Source: an uncultured Odoribacter sp. (GTDB taxonomy: Bacteria; Bacteroidota; Bacteroidia; Bacteroidales; Marinifilaceae). Taken from it: a DNA stretch of 45,044 bases. Positions 1 through 8,372 of the stretch are shown here, one piece after another; within the stretch, counting starts at the first letter, position 1; each line of letters opens with the position of its first letter. The notes under the pieces are model-generated. The model was given only the letters and a program-made list of their open reading frames with translations. It did not search any database and had not been told where the DNA came from. The stretch is from NCBI GenBank assembly GCA_900544025.1, contig UQTM01000022.1, forward strand, positions 1 to 45,044. The letters are read 5' to 3'. A program made the translations under genes and the position numbers.

Positions 1-2890
1 GCCATTGGCTGGTGGCGACGGTCGAGTCGTCACCATTGCTGCTATCCAAACGCGGAACGTTCGTCCGGTCGCCTGCCTTTTCCCACCGGTTTAAGATGTC
101 AGTATGAAAAGTCCTGCCGTAAAGTCCGGAATGCATCAGGCCGGAATAAGCGTTGTCGTAAGTTTTACCTCCAAGCCGGTAGGTGAATTTGAATGCAAAT
201 TCCAGCCCTTTGTATGTGAATTTGTTATCGATCGCCCCGAATAGTTTGGGAATTGCCGTACCGTAGTAATAGGAGGTAGCCTTATTTAGGTCGTTTGTTG
301 TGGTTTCGCCTGTGATGTTCCCGTTTTCGTCGGTCGTATCCATCCAGTAGAGGGCATCGCCGTTTTCCGGATCGACACCTGCGAATACGGGAAGAAAATA
401 ATCGTAGATAGAATGTCCCGCCGTGCGTTTATGATAACCTGCGCTGATCTCTTTTTGCGGCAGCGAAGTAATTTCATTTTTGAAATGCGATAACAGTATG
501 CCGACTTCCCATCGAACCTTACGGGCTACGGGAAATCCCCGGAGGGTAAGCTCGATGCCTTTGTTATACATAGATCCGGAATTTTGCCATTGGGTGAGCA
601 CTCCTCCCGAGAGGGGCTGCGGAACGTTGAAAAGCAAGTCATCCGTCGTGCGTTTGAAATATTCGATTGTTCCGCTGATGCGGTTTAGGAAATCGAATTC
701 GAGGGCGATATCGAAATGTTTATTTAATTCCCATTTCAGGTTCCGGTTTCCGGCTGCAGTGTTTTGAATGAATCCGGGTTCATTGCCGTTGTTGTTGATC
801 GAGTATAAATTCTGCCACGGAAACCAGGAATCGGTATTATCGTTTCCGGTTTGTCCGTATGAACTACGGATTTTTAACAGTTTTATCCAGTGGTATGCTT
901 TCATGAAATTTTCACGATTCACGAGCCAGCCTGCACCGACCGACCAGAAGTTTCCCCAGCGTGCGTCTTTATGAAAGCGTGACGATCCGTCCCGGCGGTA
1001 GGATGCAGACAGGAAATAGCGGTTGCCGTAGTGGTAATCGAAACGTAAGAAGTAACCTTCGGTGCGATACCGATTACAATAAGAAGACAGATCGGTTGTT
1101 TGGGTAAAATTTATGAACTCGTCATTTCCCGAAACGATTTCTTCCTCCCGTTTCCCGTATAGAAATTTATAAGTGTTACTATAACTTTCGTGTCCCAGTA
1201 AGGTTTCCACCCGGTGGTTACCCCAGGTCCGCCTGAAATTCAATAATTGATTAAAGTTTACGATATCGTACCTGTCGTTTGTTCGTTTAACACGTCCTGA
1301 ACCTGCCGCGTCGCCCACCTGCGGATTCTCGTATTCAGTTACCAGATTGTTGGTCAGGTCGTAGGTGGCGTTGAATGTAAAAGTAAGTCCCTGCCAAAGG
1401 CGGATTTCGGCAAAAGTCCGTGCGTTGAGCGTATTTTGCTTGTGAGCGTTGCTGTTTAGTTCGGTCTCTGCCACAATGTGATGTCCCGGATAAGCTTTTT
1501 CTCCCCGGTTGGTCCATTCATAGAGGGGCTTCCCGGATGAATCATAAAGAATTTCACCTGTGGCGGCGTGTTGATGGATGGGGTATATGGGAGCGATATA
1601 GCGGCTGAAATAGAAAGGATTGGCATATCCGGTATTGGTTTCTGTATTGAGATAAGAGGATTCCTGAAGTGCTCCTGCGATATTCAGTCCCGTTTGTAGC
1701 CAGTTGTTGGGGCGTGTGGTTATATGGGCGCGAGCCGTCGTGCGTTCTAATTCCGATTTAAGCAGATAGCTTTTATCTTTCGTGTAGTTTATCGACATGT
1801 AATAAGTGGTCGCATCCGTTCCTCCGCTTGCCGAAAGGGAATAGTCGCCCCGGTAGCCTGTGCGGGTGATAGCGTCTTCCCAATTCAGGTCGTCCGGGTA
1901 GAGCAGGCGGGCATTGGGATTCAGTTTGCCGTCTGTTCCTATCAGCTCCCGGCCGGGGATATTGAAAGGATTGTTCACTAAAATATCGGTGATGCTTTGT
2001 GCATCCGCGCTTCCATAAGAGGCGATCTGTGAAGCCTGTTCGACGGACTTGGGGTTATCCTTGCTGTAAACCATCGAGTTCCGGTAAGCTTCCCACATCA
2101 GTGGATAGTAAGTGTAGGCATCCACCCGGTCGTATTCCGGGATACTGCGGGAAGAAAAGCCCTGATTTGCTTTGACCTGGAAAGCCGTTTTTCGTTCAGA
2201 GCCTTTTTTGGTGGTGACGATCACCACCCCATTCGCTCCCCGGCTGCCGTATAGGGCTGCCGAAGCGGCATCTTTTAGAACGGAAATGTTATCGATATCC
2301 TTCGGATGTACGGCAGAGATATCTCCGGAATAAGGAACGCCGTCCATGATGAATAAGGGTGCAGACGAGGCCGTGACCGATCCGAATCCCCGGATTCGCA
2401 GATCGGGTGCAACACCCGGCTGCCCTGATCCGGACGTCATTTGCAGTCCGGGAATATTTCCTTCCAGGGCTTGTAAAACATTGGTCAGCGGACGCGATTG
2501 GAAGGCATCTTGCCGGACGGTTACGGCAGAGCCTGTATAAGAGTCGCCCGGGGTTTTGCCGAAAGCGATCACGATGGCTTCACCTGCGTTGAGGTCGTCC
2601 CGTTCCAGATGTATGGTGGGGGAAAGATTGTTTTTTATTCGAATAATTTGTGTTTTCATGCCGACGAACGAGATCACTAATTCGTCCGACGGTTCTGTCA
2701 CAATCGAAAATTTTCCTTGTAAATCCGTTGCTACTCCTATCCGTGTTCCCCGGATCACGACAGAAGCTCCCGGCAGGGGCTTGTTGTTTTCGGCCTCTTT
2801 TACCGTGCCTGAAATTTTTTGTTGTTGAGCATAACTGTCCGGTATTCCTATTATTAATAGAAACAATACTACTCCCATGATTGTTTTCAT
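1..2890 (-). CDS. SusC/RagA-family TonB-linked outer membrane transporter (3' end outside window)
   Basis: I translated the minus strand from ATG at 2890; the frame stays open to base 1, giving about 963 residues, so the protein is cut near its C-terminus (family members are usually 1000-1100 aa). A signal peptide (MKTIMGVVLFLLII..., ending SYAQQQ) is followed by a carboxypeptidase-regulatory-like domain (about residues 25-95, with ISGTVKEAENNKPLPGASV). The TonB plug follows, with LRIRGFGS, PLFIMDGVPYSG and ALYGSRGANGVVIVTTKKG. The rest is aromatic-rich beta-barrel, including SASYRRDGSSRF. The usual LDEVVVVGYG linker is altered to GEAIVIAFGK. SusC proteins import oligosaccharides or peptides across the outer membrane with a SusD lipoprotein and TonB energy. 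A SusD gene would be expected beyond base 1, so the substrate cannot be inferred here. Family call is very secure. Confidence 0.95.
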   Translation of the reverse strand, partial: MKTIMGVVLFLLIIGIPDSYAQQQKISGTVKEAENNKPLPGASVVIRGTRIGVATDLQGKFSIVTEPSDELVISFVGMKTQIIRIKNNLSPTIHLERDDLNAGEAIVIAFGKTPGDSYTGSAVTVRQDAFQSRPLTNVLQALEGNIPGLQMTSGSGQPGVAPDLRIRGFGSVTASSAPLFIMDGVPYSGDISAVHPKDIDNISVLKDAASAALYGSRGANGVVIVTTKKGSERKTAFQVKANQGFSSRSIPEYDRVDAYTYYPLMWEAYRNSMVYSKDNPKSVEQASQIASYGSADAQSITDILVNNPFNIPGRELIGTDGKLNPNARLLYPDDLNWEDAITRTGYRGDYSLSASGGTDATTYYMSINYTKDKSYLLKSELERTTARAHITTRPNNWLQTGLNIAGALQESSYLNTETNTGYANPFYFSRYIAPIYPIHQHAATGEILYDSSGKPLYEWTNRGEKAYPGHHIVAETELNSNAHKQNTLNARTFAEIRLWQGLTFTFNATYDLTNNLVTEYENPQVGDAAGSGRVKRTNDRYDIVNFNQLLNFRRTWGNHRVETLLGHESYSNTYKFLYGKREEEIVSGNDEFINFTQTTDLSSYCNRYRTEGYFLRFDYHYGNRYFLSASYRRDGSSRFHKDARWGNFWSVGAGWLVNRENFMKAYHWIKLLKIRSSYGQTGNDNTDSWFPWQNLYSINNNGNEPGFIQNTAAGNRNLKWELNKHFDIALEFDFLNRISGTIEYFKRTTDDLLFNVPQPLSGGVLTQWQNSGSMYNKGIELTLRGFPVARKVRWEVGILLSHFKNEITSLPQKEISAGYHKRTAGHSIYDYFLPVFAGVDPENGDALYWMDTTDENGNITGETTTNDLNKATSYYYGTAIPKLFGAIDNKFTYKGLEFAFKFTYRLGGKTYDNAYSGLMHSGLYGRTFHTDILNRWEKAGDRTNVPRLDSSNGDDSTVATSQW

Positions 2891-2940
2891 AAAAATTAAT
2901 GTATAATTGAAACGTATTCGATGTTCACTAAACCAGCGCG

Positions 2941-2948
2941 CAAAATTA
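2941..2948 (-). promoter_or_regulatory. Candidate -7 element of the susC-like gene
   Basis: On the minus strand this reads TAATTTTG, an exact match to the Bacteroides -7 consensus TAnnTTTG, about 50 bases upstream of the start codon. No TTTG -33 box is found at 19-21 bases, so the call rests on the -7 box alone. Confidence 0.45.
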
Positions 2949-3155
2949 TATATAAAACATTCATGAAAATGTTAAATCAAAATTACAGATAATTTTATGT
3001 TTTTTTACTTAAATGAATTTTGCGTGAATTTTTCCAGAGTTGGAGTTGTGGGCATTGAATTTAAACGTGCTAACGTTTTCAAAATCTCTAATTTGCACAA
3101 AAATGTATTTCATGTTAAGAATTTAACAAAGAGAATAGCGTAATGATTTTTTCAT

Positions 3156-3163
3156 TATATTTG
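3156..3163 (+). promoter_or_regulatory. Candidate -7 element of gdhA
   Basis: TATATTTG matches TAnnTTTG exactly. Transcription would start near 3170, giving a leader of about 80 bases that contains the hairpin at 3214-3229. No convincing -33 TTTG is seen. Confidence 0.5.
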
Positions 3164-3213
3164 TAAAATGAATCGTTGAACACAACAATAACCTATATAC
3201 TAACTTGTGAAGG

Positions 3214-3240
3214 TCCGTCCCGGGGCGGATTTTCATTTTA
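3214..3240 (+). promoter_or_regulatory. GC-rich leader hairpin with T-rich tail, 5' UTR of gdhA
   Basis: TCCGTC at 3214-3219 pairs with GGCGGA at 3224-3229 (six pairs, one G-U) across the loop CCGG. TTTTCATTTTA follows. It resembles a weak intrinsic terminator placed 24 bases before the gdhA start, so it could attenuate transcription or stabilise the message. Function is inferred. Confidence 0.35.
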
Positions 3241-3252
3241 AATTTACTACGG

Positions 3253-4587
3253 ATGAATGCAAAAGATGTGCTAACGGAGTTGAAACGGAGGTTTCCCAAT
3301 GAACCGGAATACCATCAGGCTGTGGCCGAGGTATTGACTACGATTGAAGATGTTTACAACCAGAACATCGAGTTTGAAAAGAGTAATTTAATCGAGCGCC
3401 TGTGTATTCCCGACCGTATTTTTTCGTTCCGGGTGACCTGGACGGACGATCAGGGAAATGTTCATACGAACATGGGGTATCGTATTCAGCACAATAATGC
3501 TATCGGGCCATATAAAGGCGGTGTTCGTTTTCATTCATCCGTGAATCTCTCTATTTTAAAATTCCTGGCTTTCGAGCAAACTTTTAAAAATTCGCTGACC
3601 ACTTTGCCTATGGGAGGAGCTAAGGGAGGTTCGGACTTTAATCCAAAGGGACGTTCCAATGCGGAGATCATGCGCTTTTGCCAGGCTTTCGTGCTCGAAT
3701 TGTGGAGAAATATCGGGCCGGGTACGGATATTCCCGCAGGAGATATCGGCGTGGGCGGACGCGAAGTGAATTTTATGTATGGGATGTATAAGAAATTGGC
3801 ACGGGAGAATAGCGGGACTTTTACCGGTAAGGGGTTGGAGTCCGGCGGATCGCTTATCCGTCCGGAAGCGACAGGTTATGGAAATGTATATTTCCTGCTC
3901 GAGATGCTGAAAACCCGTAATGTCGATTTGAAAGGTAAAACCGTTGCCGTTTCCGGTTCCGGTAATGTGGCTTTATATACGGTTCAGAAATTGAACGAGT
4001 TGGGAGCGAAAGTGGTGACGATGTCGGATAGCAGCGGCTATATCTACGATCCGGATGGAATAGACGATGAAAAGCTGGAATATATGATGGAATTAAAGCT
4101 GTTCTACCGGGGACGTATCAAGGAATATGCAGATAAATACGGCTGTAAATATGTTGCCGGAGGCCGTCCTTGGGGAGAAAAATGCGATATCGCTATGCCC
4201 AGTGCTACACAGAACGAATTGAACGGGGAGGATGCCAAAACATTGGTGGCAAACGGTTGTATCGCTGTATCGGAAGGTGCGAATATGCCTTCTACGCCTG
4301 AAGCGATTACGGTATTCCTGGAAAATAAATTGCTTTATGCACCCGGAAAGGCTGCCAATGCCGGAGGTGTGGCGACTTCCGGGCTTGAAATGTGCCAGAA
4401 TGCACAGAAGATCAGCTGGACGCGTGAAGAAGTGGACGCTAAACTGAAAGAGATCATGAAGTCGATTCATTCCCAGTGTGTGAAATACGGTTCACAGCCC
4501 GATGGATATGTAAACTATGTGAAGGGGGCTAATGTCGCCGGATTCATTAAGGTGGCGCGCGCCATGATGGATCAGGGAATTTTATAA
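3253..4587 (+). CDS. gdhA: Glutamate dehydrogenase, hexameric, NADP-type
   Basis: This 444-aa protein is the full length of the hexameric GDH family. It interconverts 2-oxoglutarate plus ammonium and glutamate in the cytoplasm, a main ammonium-assimilation route in Bacteroidales. Substrate-binding and catalytic residues are visible: K88 in GPYKGGVRFH, K124 in PMGGAKGGSDF and the catalytic Asp D164 in PAGDIGVGGRE. The Rossmann loop GSGNVA is at 235-240. The segment after the second cofactor-binding strand (SDSSGYIYD) resembles the NADP-specific enzymes, but NAD use cannot be excluded by eye. The gene stands alone, has its own promoter and leader hairpin, and ends in a strong bidirectional terminator shared with rlmN. 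Confidence 0.96.
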   Translation: MNAKDVLTELKRRFPNEPEYHQAVAEVLTTIEDVYNQNIEFEKSNLIERLCIPDRIFSFRVTWTDDQGNVHTNMGYRIQHNNAIGPYKGGVRFHSSVNLSILKFLAFEQTFKNSLTTLPMGGAKGGSDFNPKGRSNAEIMRFCQAFVLELWRNIGPGTDIPAGDIGVGGREVNFMYGMYKKLARENSGTFTGKGLESGGSLIRPEATGYGNVYFLLEMLKTRNVDLKGKTVAVSGSGNVALYTVQKLNELGAKVVTMSDSSGYIYDPDGIDDEKLEYMMELKLFYRGRIKEYADKYGCKYVAGGRPWGEKCDIAMPSATQNELNGEDAKTLVANGCIAVSEGANMPSTPEAITVFLENKLLYAPGKAANAGGVATSGLEMCQNAQKISWTREEVDAKLKEIMKSIHSQCVKYGSQPDGYVNYVKGANVAGFIKVARAMMDQGIL

Positions 4588-4641
4588 AATTCCGGGTTGA
4601 GCCGAATATTTTTGATAAAGGTGAATTCGAGCAATTCACAT

Positions 4642-4689
4642 CTATAAATAAAAAATCCGCCTGTCTGGGGCGGATTTTTTTATTTATAG
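4642..4689. terminator. Bidirectional terminator between gdhA and rlmN
   Basis: Left arm 4642-4661 and right arm 4669-4689 form a nearly perfect stem with one bulged T. The GC core is ATCCGCC/GGCGGAT, flanked by A-rich and T-rich stretches, so it gives a U-tract in both directions. It lies between convergent genes. Confidence 0.9.
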
Positions 4690-4794
4690 CATTTTCGTTT
4701 ATATCTTTTCGGGGGAAAATGGAGATATACCGTGTGAAGCGTGTGATGAATACGGACGGGCATACGGCAGAGAGACAGCCGCCTGTTTTCGCTT

Positions 4795-5844
4795 TTAAGC
4801 TTTAGGTTGTTTTCCGGCTAATTGTCCGCAGGCTGCATCGATGTCTTTGCCTTTGCTGCGCCGCAGGTTTACCACCATGTTACAACTTTCGAGAAAACGG
4901 ATAAATTCATCCCTTTTTTTGTCGGGACTATGCCGGAATCCGGTGCTGTTTACGTCGTTGTATTCAATCAGGTTGATTTTTATCGGGAATTGCCGGCAAT
5001 AGCGGGCTAATGTTTTGGCATCTTCCAGGCTATCGTTCACATCTCTTAAAAGCAGGTATTCGAATGTCGGGCGGGTTCCTGTTTTTTCAACAAAGTATTT
5101 CAGGCTTTCGGCGATATCTGCCAAAGAGTAGGCTTTATTCACCGGCATCAGGTTTGTCCGGGTGCTTTCGTCGGCAGAGTGGAGGGAAACCGCTAAATTG
5201 AATCGTGCGCCATCGTCGGCGAGTTGCCTGATTTTATCGGGGATACCGGCCGTAGAAACCGTAATCCGGTAGGGCGACATGGCGAGCCCGTCGTTTGCCG
5301 TGAGGCGTTCTATGGCCTGCATTACGTTGTCGTAGTTCAATAAAGGTTCACCCATTCCCATGAATACGATGTTCGAAAGCGTAAGTCCCTGTGCCTCTGC
5401 GGCTGTTTTGGCTGCAACAACCTGTTCGAAAATTTCGCCTGCGGTGAGGTTTCTCTTGAATCCCAGGGTTCCGGTGGCACAGAATTTACACCCTAACTGG
5501 CAACCAACCTGCGAGGATACGCACACGGTGAATTTCTGATTTCCCGGGATCAGGACGCTTTCGACAATTTCCCCGTCGTGTAAACGCCAGGCGGTTTTCA
5601 CCGTTCCGTCGCTCGACGTTTGAGTTAATTGCGGTTCCAGCTTATCGAAAAAAAATGAGTTGTCCAGCATTTCCTGGGTCGCTTTGGAAAGGTTGGTCAT
5701 TTCTTCGAATCGGGTTGTGCCCCGTTGCCATATCCATTGCCATATTTGTTTGGCACGGAAAGCTTTTTCGTTATGGGTTGTCAGAAACTCGGTGAGTTCT
5801 TTTAAAGACAATTCCCTGATATTTTGTTTTTCCACGTCGGTCAT
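4795..5844 (-). CDS. rlmN: Dual-specificity 23S rRNA/tRNA adenine-C2 methyltransferase RlmN
   Basis: A 349-aa radical-SAM methyltransferase that makes 2-methyladenosine at 23S rRNA A2503 and tRNA A37. The cluster-binding motif C115-QLG-C119-KF-C122 is visible, as is GMGEPLLNYDNV (SAM binding). The C-terminal methyl-carrying cysteine is C339 in DAACGQL. Length is typical of the family. The start at 5844 lies just downstream of an exact TAnnTTTG element on the minus strand, which supports it. Monocistronic; it shares the terminator at 4642-4689 with gdhA. Confidence 0.96.
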   Translation of the reverse strand: MTDVEKQNIRELSLKELTEFLTTHNEKAFRAKQIWQWIWQRGTTRFEEMTNLSKATQEMLDNSFFFDKLEPQLTQTSSDGTVKTAWRLHDGEIVESVLIPGNQKFTVCVSSQVGCQLGCKFCATGTLGFKRNLTAGEIFEQVVAAKTAAEAQGLTLSNIVFMGMGEPLLNYDNVMQAIERLTANDGLAMSPYRITVSTAGIPDKIRQLADDGARFNLAVSLHSADESTRTNLMPVNKAYSLADIAESLKYFVEKTGTRPTFEYLLLRDVNDSLEDAKTLARYCRQFPIKINLIEYNDVNSTGFRHSPDKKRDEFIRFLESCNMVVNLRRSKGKDIDAACGQLAGKQPKA

Positions 5845-5862
5845 ATTTCATTTAAAGTCCGG

Positions 5863-5870
5863 CAAAGATA
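5863..5870 (-). promoter_or_regulatory. Candidate -7 element of rlmN
   Basis: Minus strand reads TATCTTTG, an exact TAnnTTTG match. The predicted start of transcription is only about 10-15 bases before the ATG, giving a very short leader. Confidence 0.55.
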
Positions 5871-5910
5871 CGAATAAGCTGTCGAATAATCAGTGGAAAT
5901 CGGCACAGAA

Positions 5911-5941
5911 AAAGGAGGTGCGAAGAATGTATAAATTATGA
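5911..5941 (+). promoter_or_regulatory. Full-length Shine-Dalgarno match followed by a 4-codon ORF
   Basis: AAAGGAGGTG at 5911-5920 is fully complementary to the anti-Shine-Dalgarno sequence. ATG follows six bases later (5927) and opens a four-codon frame, M-Y-K-L, ending at TGA 5939-5941. No other start in the window has such a site. It lies about 80 bases upstream of the predicted dpp7 promoter, so whether it is transcribed is unknown. Confidence 0.25.
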
Positions 5942-6018
5942 TTGGGATTGTTTTGAGGATGGCCTTTGTTTTTGTTGTTAAAATATCCTGAAAATCCGAT
6001 AAACAGCGGATTTAATTA

Positions 6019-6026
6019 TATATTTG
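6019..6026 (+). promoter_or_regulatory. Candidate -7 element of the S46 peptidase gene
   Basis: TATATTTG, an exact TAnnTTTG match. An inverted repeat AAATCCG/CGGATTT (5992-5998 and 6007-6013, 8-base loop) lies where the spacer and -33 region would be and could be an operator. The implied leader is about 105 bases. Confidence 0.45.
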
Positions 6027-6137
6027 CACTTACGTGAATTTAAGGTTATGAAAGGTTGCAAAACTCTATTTTAGTTTAAATATAGAGGAGATAACTGTGG
6101 TAAAATTATCATTAAATAAAAATCAGGAAATACAGAA

Positions 6138-8300
6138 ATGAAGAATTTATTAGTTATTGTTTTTGTGCTGCTTTCCGGTGCTGTTGTGAGAGCTGACGAG
6201 GGAATGTGGTTATTGTCGAAGTTGAAGGAACAGAATATCGACGAAATGCAGAAAATGGGTTTCAAACTGACTGCCGAAGATATTTATTCCGTAAATCAGC
6301 CGGGAATTAAAGATGCTATTGTCGGGTTAGGCAGGGAGGGACGGCCGTTTCGCCATTTCTGTTCGGGAGAGCTGATCTCTCCGCAAGGGTTGTTACTGAC
6401 CAATCATCATTGCGGATTCGATGCCATACAATCGCATTCTTCCGTGGAGCATAATTATCTGGCAGACGGTTTTTGGGCTTATAAAATGGAAGACGAACTG
6501 GCAAATCCCGGTATTACGGCTTCGATCCTGGAACGGATGGAAGATGTGACCGACCGGGTCAATGCCGTGCTTAACGATAATATGAGCGAGGCAGAGCGGG
6601 CTGCTGCGATCGACAGTGTTTCAGCCAAAATCATTAAAGAGGCGACCGAAGGAACGGTGTTTAGCGGGCAGGTACAGGCGATGTTCGAGGGAAACCAGTT
6701 TTTCCTGTTCCTTTATACCATTTACAAAGATGTGCGCCTGGTGGGTGCTCCTCCCCAGAGCATGGGAAAATTCGGAGGAGATACCGACAATTGGATGTGG
6801 CCCCGTCACACGGCGGATTTTAGCATGTTCCGTATCTATACCGCACCGGACGGAAGCCCGGCTGCTTATTCCAAAGACAACGTGCCTTTGAAGCCGAAAC
6901 ATTATTTGCCTGTTTCCGCTAAGGGAGTAAAGGATAACGATTTTGCAATGATTATGGGTTTCCCCGGCTCGACCGATCGTTTCACCACCAGTTTCGGGTT
7001 GGAAAAAACGATGAATACGACCAACGATATCCGTTATAAAGTGCGGACGGAGAAGTTGAAGATCATGGGCGAGGAAATGGCTAAGAGCACTAAAACCCGG
7101 ATTCAGTATGCTTCTAAATATGCCAGTTGTGCCAATTATTGGAAATATTCTTTTGAGCAGAATAAGGCTTTGAAGAATTTGAATACGAAAGAAAACAAGG
7201 TTGCCATCGAGCGCGAATTTACAAATTGGGTGAATGCCGACGCCGGACGTAAGGCAAAATACGGCGATGTTTTGCCTACGATAGAAAAAGCTTATGCCGA
7301 TATGTCCAAATATTCGGCAGCCACGGTTTATTTGCAGGAAGCTCTGGCAGGTCCGGAAGCCCATACATTCGCTTATCGCATGGGTAAAAAATTGAAAGAC
7401 TTGTGTGATAAGGAGATCAGTGCGGAAAAGAAGGAAAAAATCAAGAAGTCTTTACTGGAGGCTGCCGCCGATTTTTATAAGGATTTTAATACCGAGTTGG
7501 ATGTCCGTTTGTTCGCCACTTTGTTTAAAATCTATAATGATAACGTAGCAGAGGAGCTACAGCCTGAGGTGATCGGGTTGATCAATAAGAAATATAAGGG
7601 CGATTATGAGAAATTTGCCAAAGACCTTGAAAAACAATCGGTCTTTCTGAATGAGAATACTTTTAAAGCTTTTGTGGAAAAACCGGATTGCAAGAAACTG
7701 GAAAAAGATCCGGCTTATATTGCCGGGAAGTCTTATTATGAAATGTGGATCAAGCTGTCTGCTTATTCCAACGACATGAATACGAAGCTGGCAAGGGGGA
7801 ATCGTTTGTTCGTTCGCGGATTGATGGAAATGAATCCGGGAAAAGCATGGGCTCCGAATGCCAATTCCACGATCCGCCTGACTTACGGTAAGGTGAGGAG
7901 TTATAAGCCTCGGGATGCCGTTTTCTATGATTACTATACCACATTGTCCGGAGTGCTGGAAAAAGAAGGCCCGAAGGGCGGGGAATTCGAAGTGCCCGCC
8001 AAGCTGAAAGAATTGTATGCGAAGAAAGATTTTGCACCTTATGGAGATGATTATCTGGTGGTGAATTTTATCACGGATAACGATATTACCGGAGGAAATT
8101 CCGGTTCCGGGGTGATCAACGCTAACGGGGAATTGATCGGAGCTGCTTTCGACGGTAATTCCGAAGCGATGTCCGGAGATATCGATTTTGAGGAAAACCT
8201 GCAACGGTGTATCAATTTAGATACCCGCTATATGCTGTGGATCGTGGATAAGTATGCCGGGGCAAAGAATCTGATCGATGAAATGACTATTGTAAAATAA
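6138..8300 (+). CDS. S46-family dipeptidyl-peptidase, DPP7-like
   Basis: A 720-aa serine exopeptidase that releases dipeptides from oligopeptide N-termini in the periplasm, feeding amino-acid fermentation. A signal peptide (about residues 1-19, cleavage near VRA-DEG) is present. The catalytic triad is readable: His in TNHHCG (90/91), Asp227 in PRHTADFS and Ser655 in GGNSGSG. Ser and Asp fall at the residue numbers I recall for the Porphyromonas DPP7/DPP11 enzymes. The residue 18 after the serine, 673, is Gly (AFDGN). In this family Gly marks DPP7-type preference for hydrophobic P1 residues and Arg marks acidic-specific DPP11. That assignment is family knowledge applied here. ilvE follows 72 bases downstream with a hairpin between them. 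Confidence 0.93.
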   Translation: MKNLLVIVFVLLSGAVVRADEGMWLLSKLKEQNIDEMQKMGFKLTAEDIYSVNQPGIKDAIVGLGREGRPFRHFCSGELISPQGLLLTNHHCGFDAIQSHSSVEHNYLADGFWAYKMEDELANPGITASILERMEDVTDRVNAVLNDNMSEAERAAAIDSVSAKIIKEATEGTVFSGQVQAMFEGNQFFLFLYTIYKDVRLVGAPPQSMGKFGGDTDNWMWPRHTADFSMFRIYTAPDGSPAAYSKDNVPLKPKHYLPVSAKGVKDNDFAMIMGFPGSTDRFTTSFGLEKTMNTTNDIRYKVRTEKLKIMGEEMAKSTKTRIQYASKYASCANYWKYSFEQNKALKNLNTKENKVAIEREFTNWVNADAGRKAKYGDVLPTIEKAYADMSKYSAATVYLQEALAGPEAHTFAYRMGKKLKDLCDKEISAEKKEKIKKSLLEAAADFYKDFNTELDVRLFATLFKIYNDNVAEELQPEVIGLINKKYKGDYEKFAKDLEKQSVFLNENTFKAFVEKPDCKKLEKDPAYIAGKSYYEMWIKLSAYSNDMNTKLARGNRLFVRGLMEMNPGKAWAPNANSTIRLTYGKVRSYKPRDAVFYDYYTTLSGVLEKEGPKGGEFEVPAKLKELYAKKDFAPYGDDYLVVNFITDNDITGGNSGSGVINANGELIGAAFDGNSEAMSGDIDFEENLQRCINLDTRYMLWIVDKYAGAKNLIDEMTIVK

Positions 8301-8301
8301 C

Positions 8302-8340
8302 GAAAGGCGGCCTGTACCCGATGGTATGGGCTTGCCTTTC
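8302..8340 (+). promoter_or_regulatory. Intercistronic hairpin between S46 peptidase and ilvE
   Basis: GAAAGGC 8302-8308 pairs with GCCTTTC 8334-8340, GCC 8310-8312 with GGC 8329-8331, and TACC 8315-8318 with GGTA 8323-8326, closing on loop CGAT. That is 14 pairs with small internal loops. No T-tract follows, so it is not a typical terminator. It may stabilise one end of a dicistronic message. Confidence 0.5.
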
Positions 8341-8372
8341 CAGATAAAGTTTGACTATTAAACCCTACTATT

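Larger units (their letters stand above)
2891..3252. other. Divergent intergenic region between susC-like gene and gdhA
   Basis: AT-rich 362-base spacer with no plausible coding sequence. It holds a TAnnTTTG-type element for each direction (2941-2948 minus, 3156-3163 plus) and a short GC-rich hairpin in the gdhA leader. I see no repeat or RNA gene in the remainder. Confidence 0.6.

Noticed and set aside
480..2880. Several plus-strand frames of 60-95 aa
   Set aside because: All are antisense to the continuous SusC-like reading frame that enters from beyond base 1.
6048..6074. Eight-codon leader frame (MKGCKTLF) before the S46 peptidase
   Set aside because: Within the predicted leader, but no amino-acid run or alternative hairpins that would suggest attenuation; likely chance.
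6621..8204. Long antisense frames inside the S46 peptidase gene
   Set aside because: Shadows of a full-length enzyme with an intact catalytic triad.
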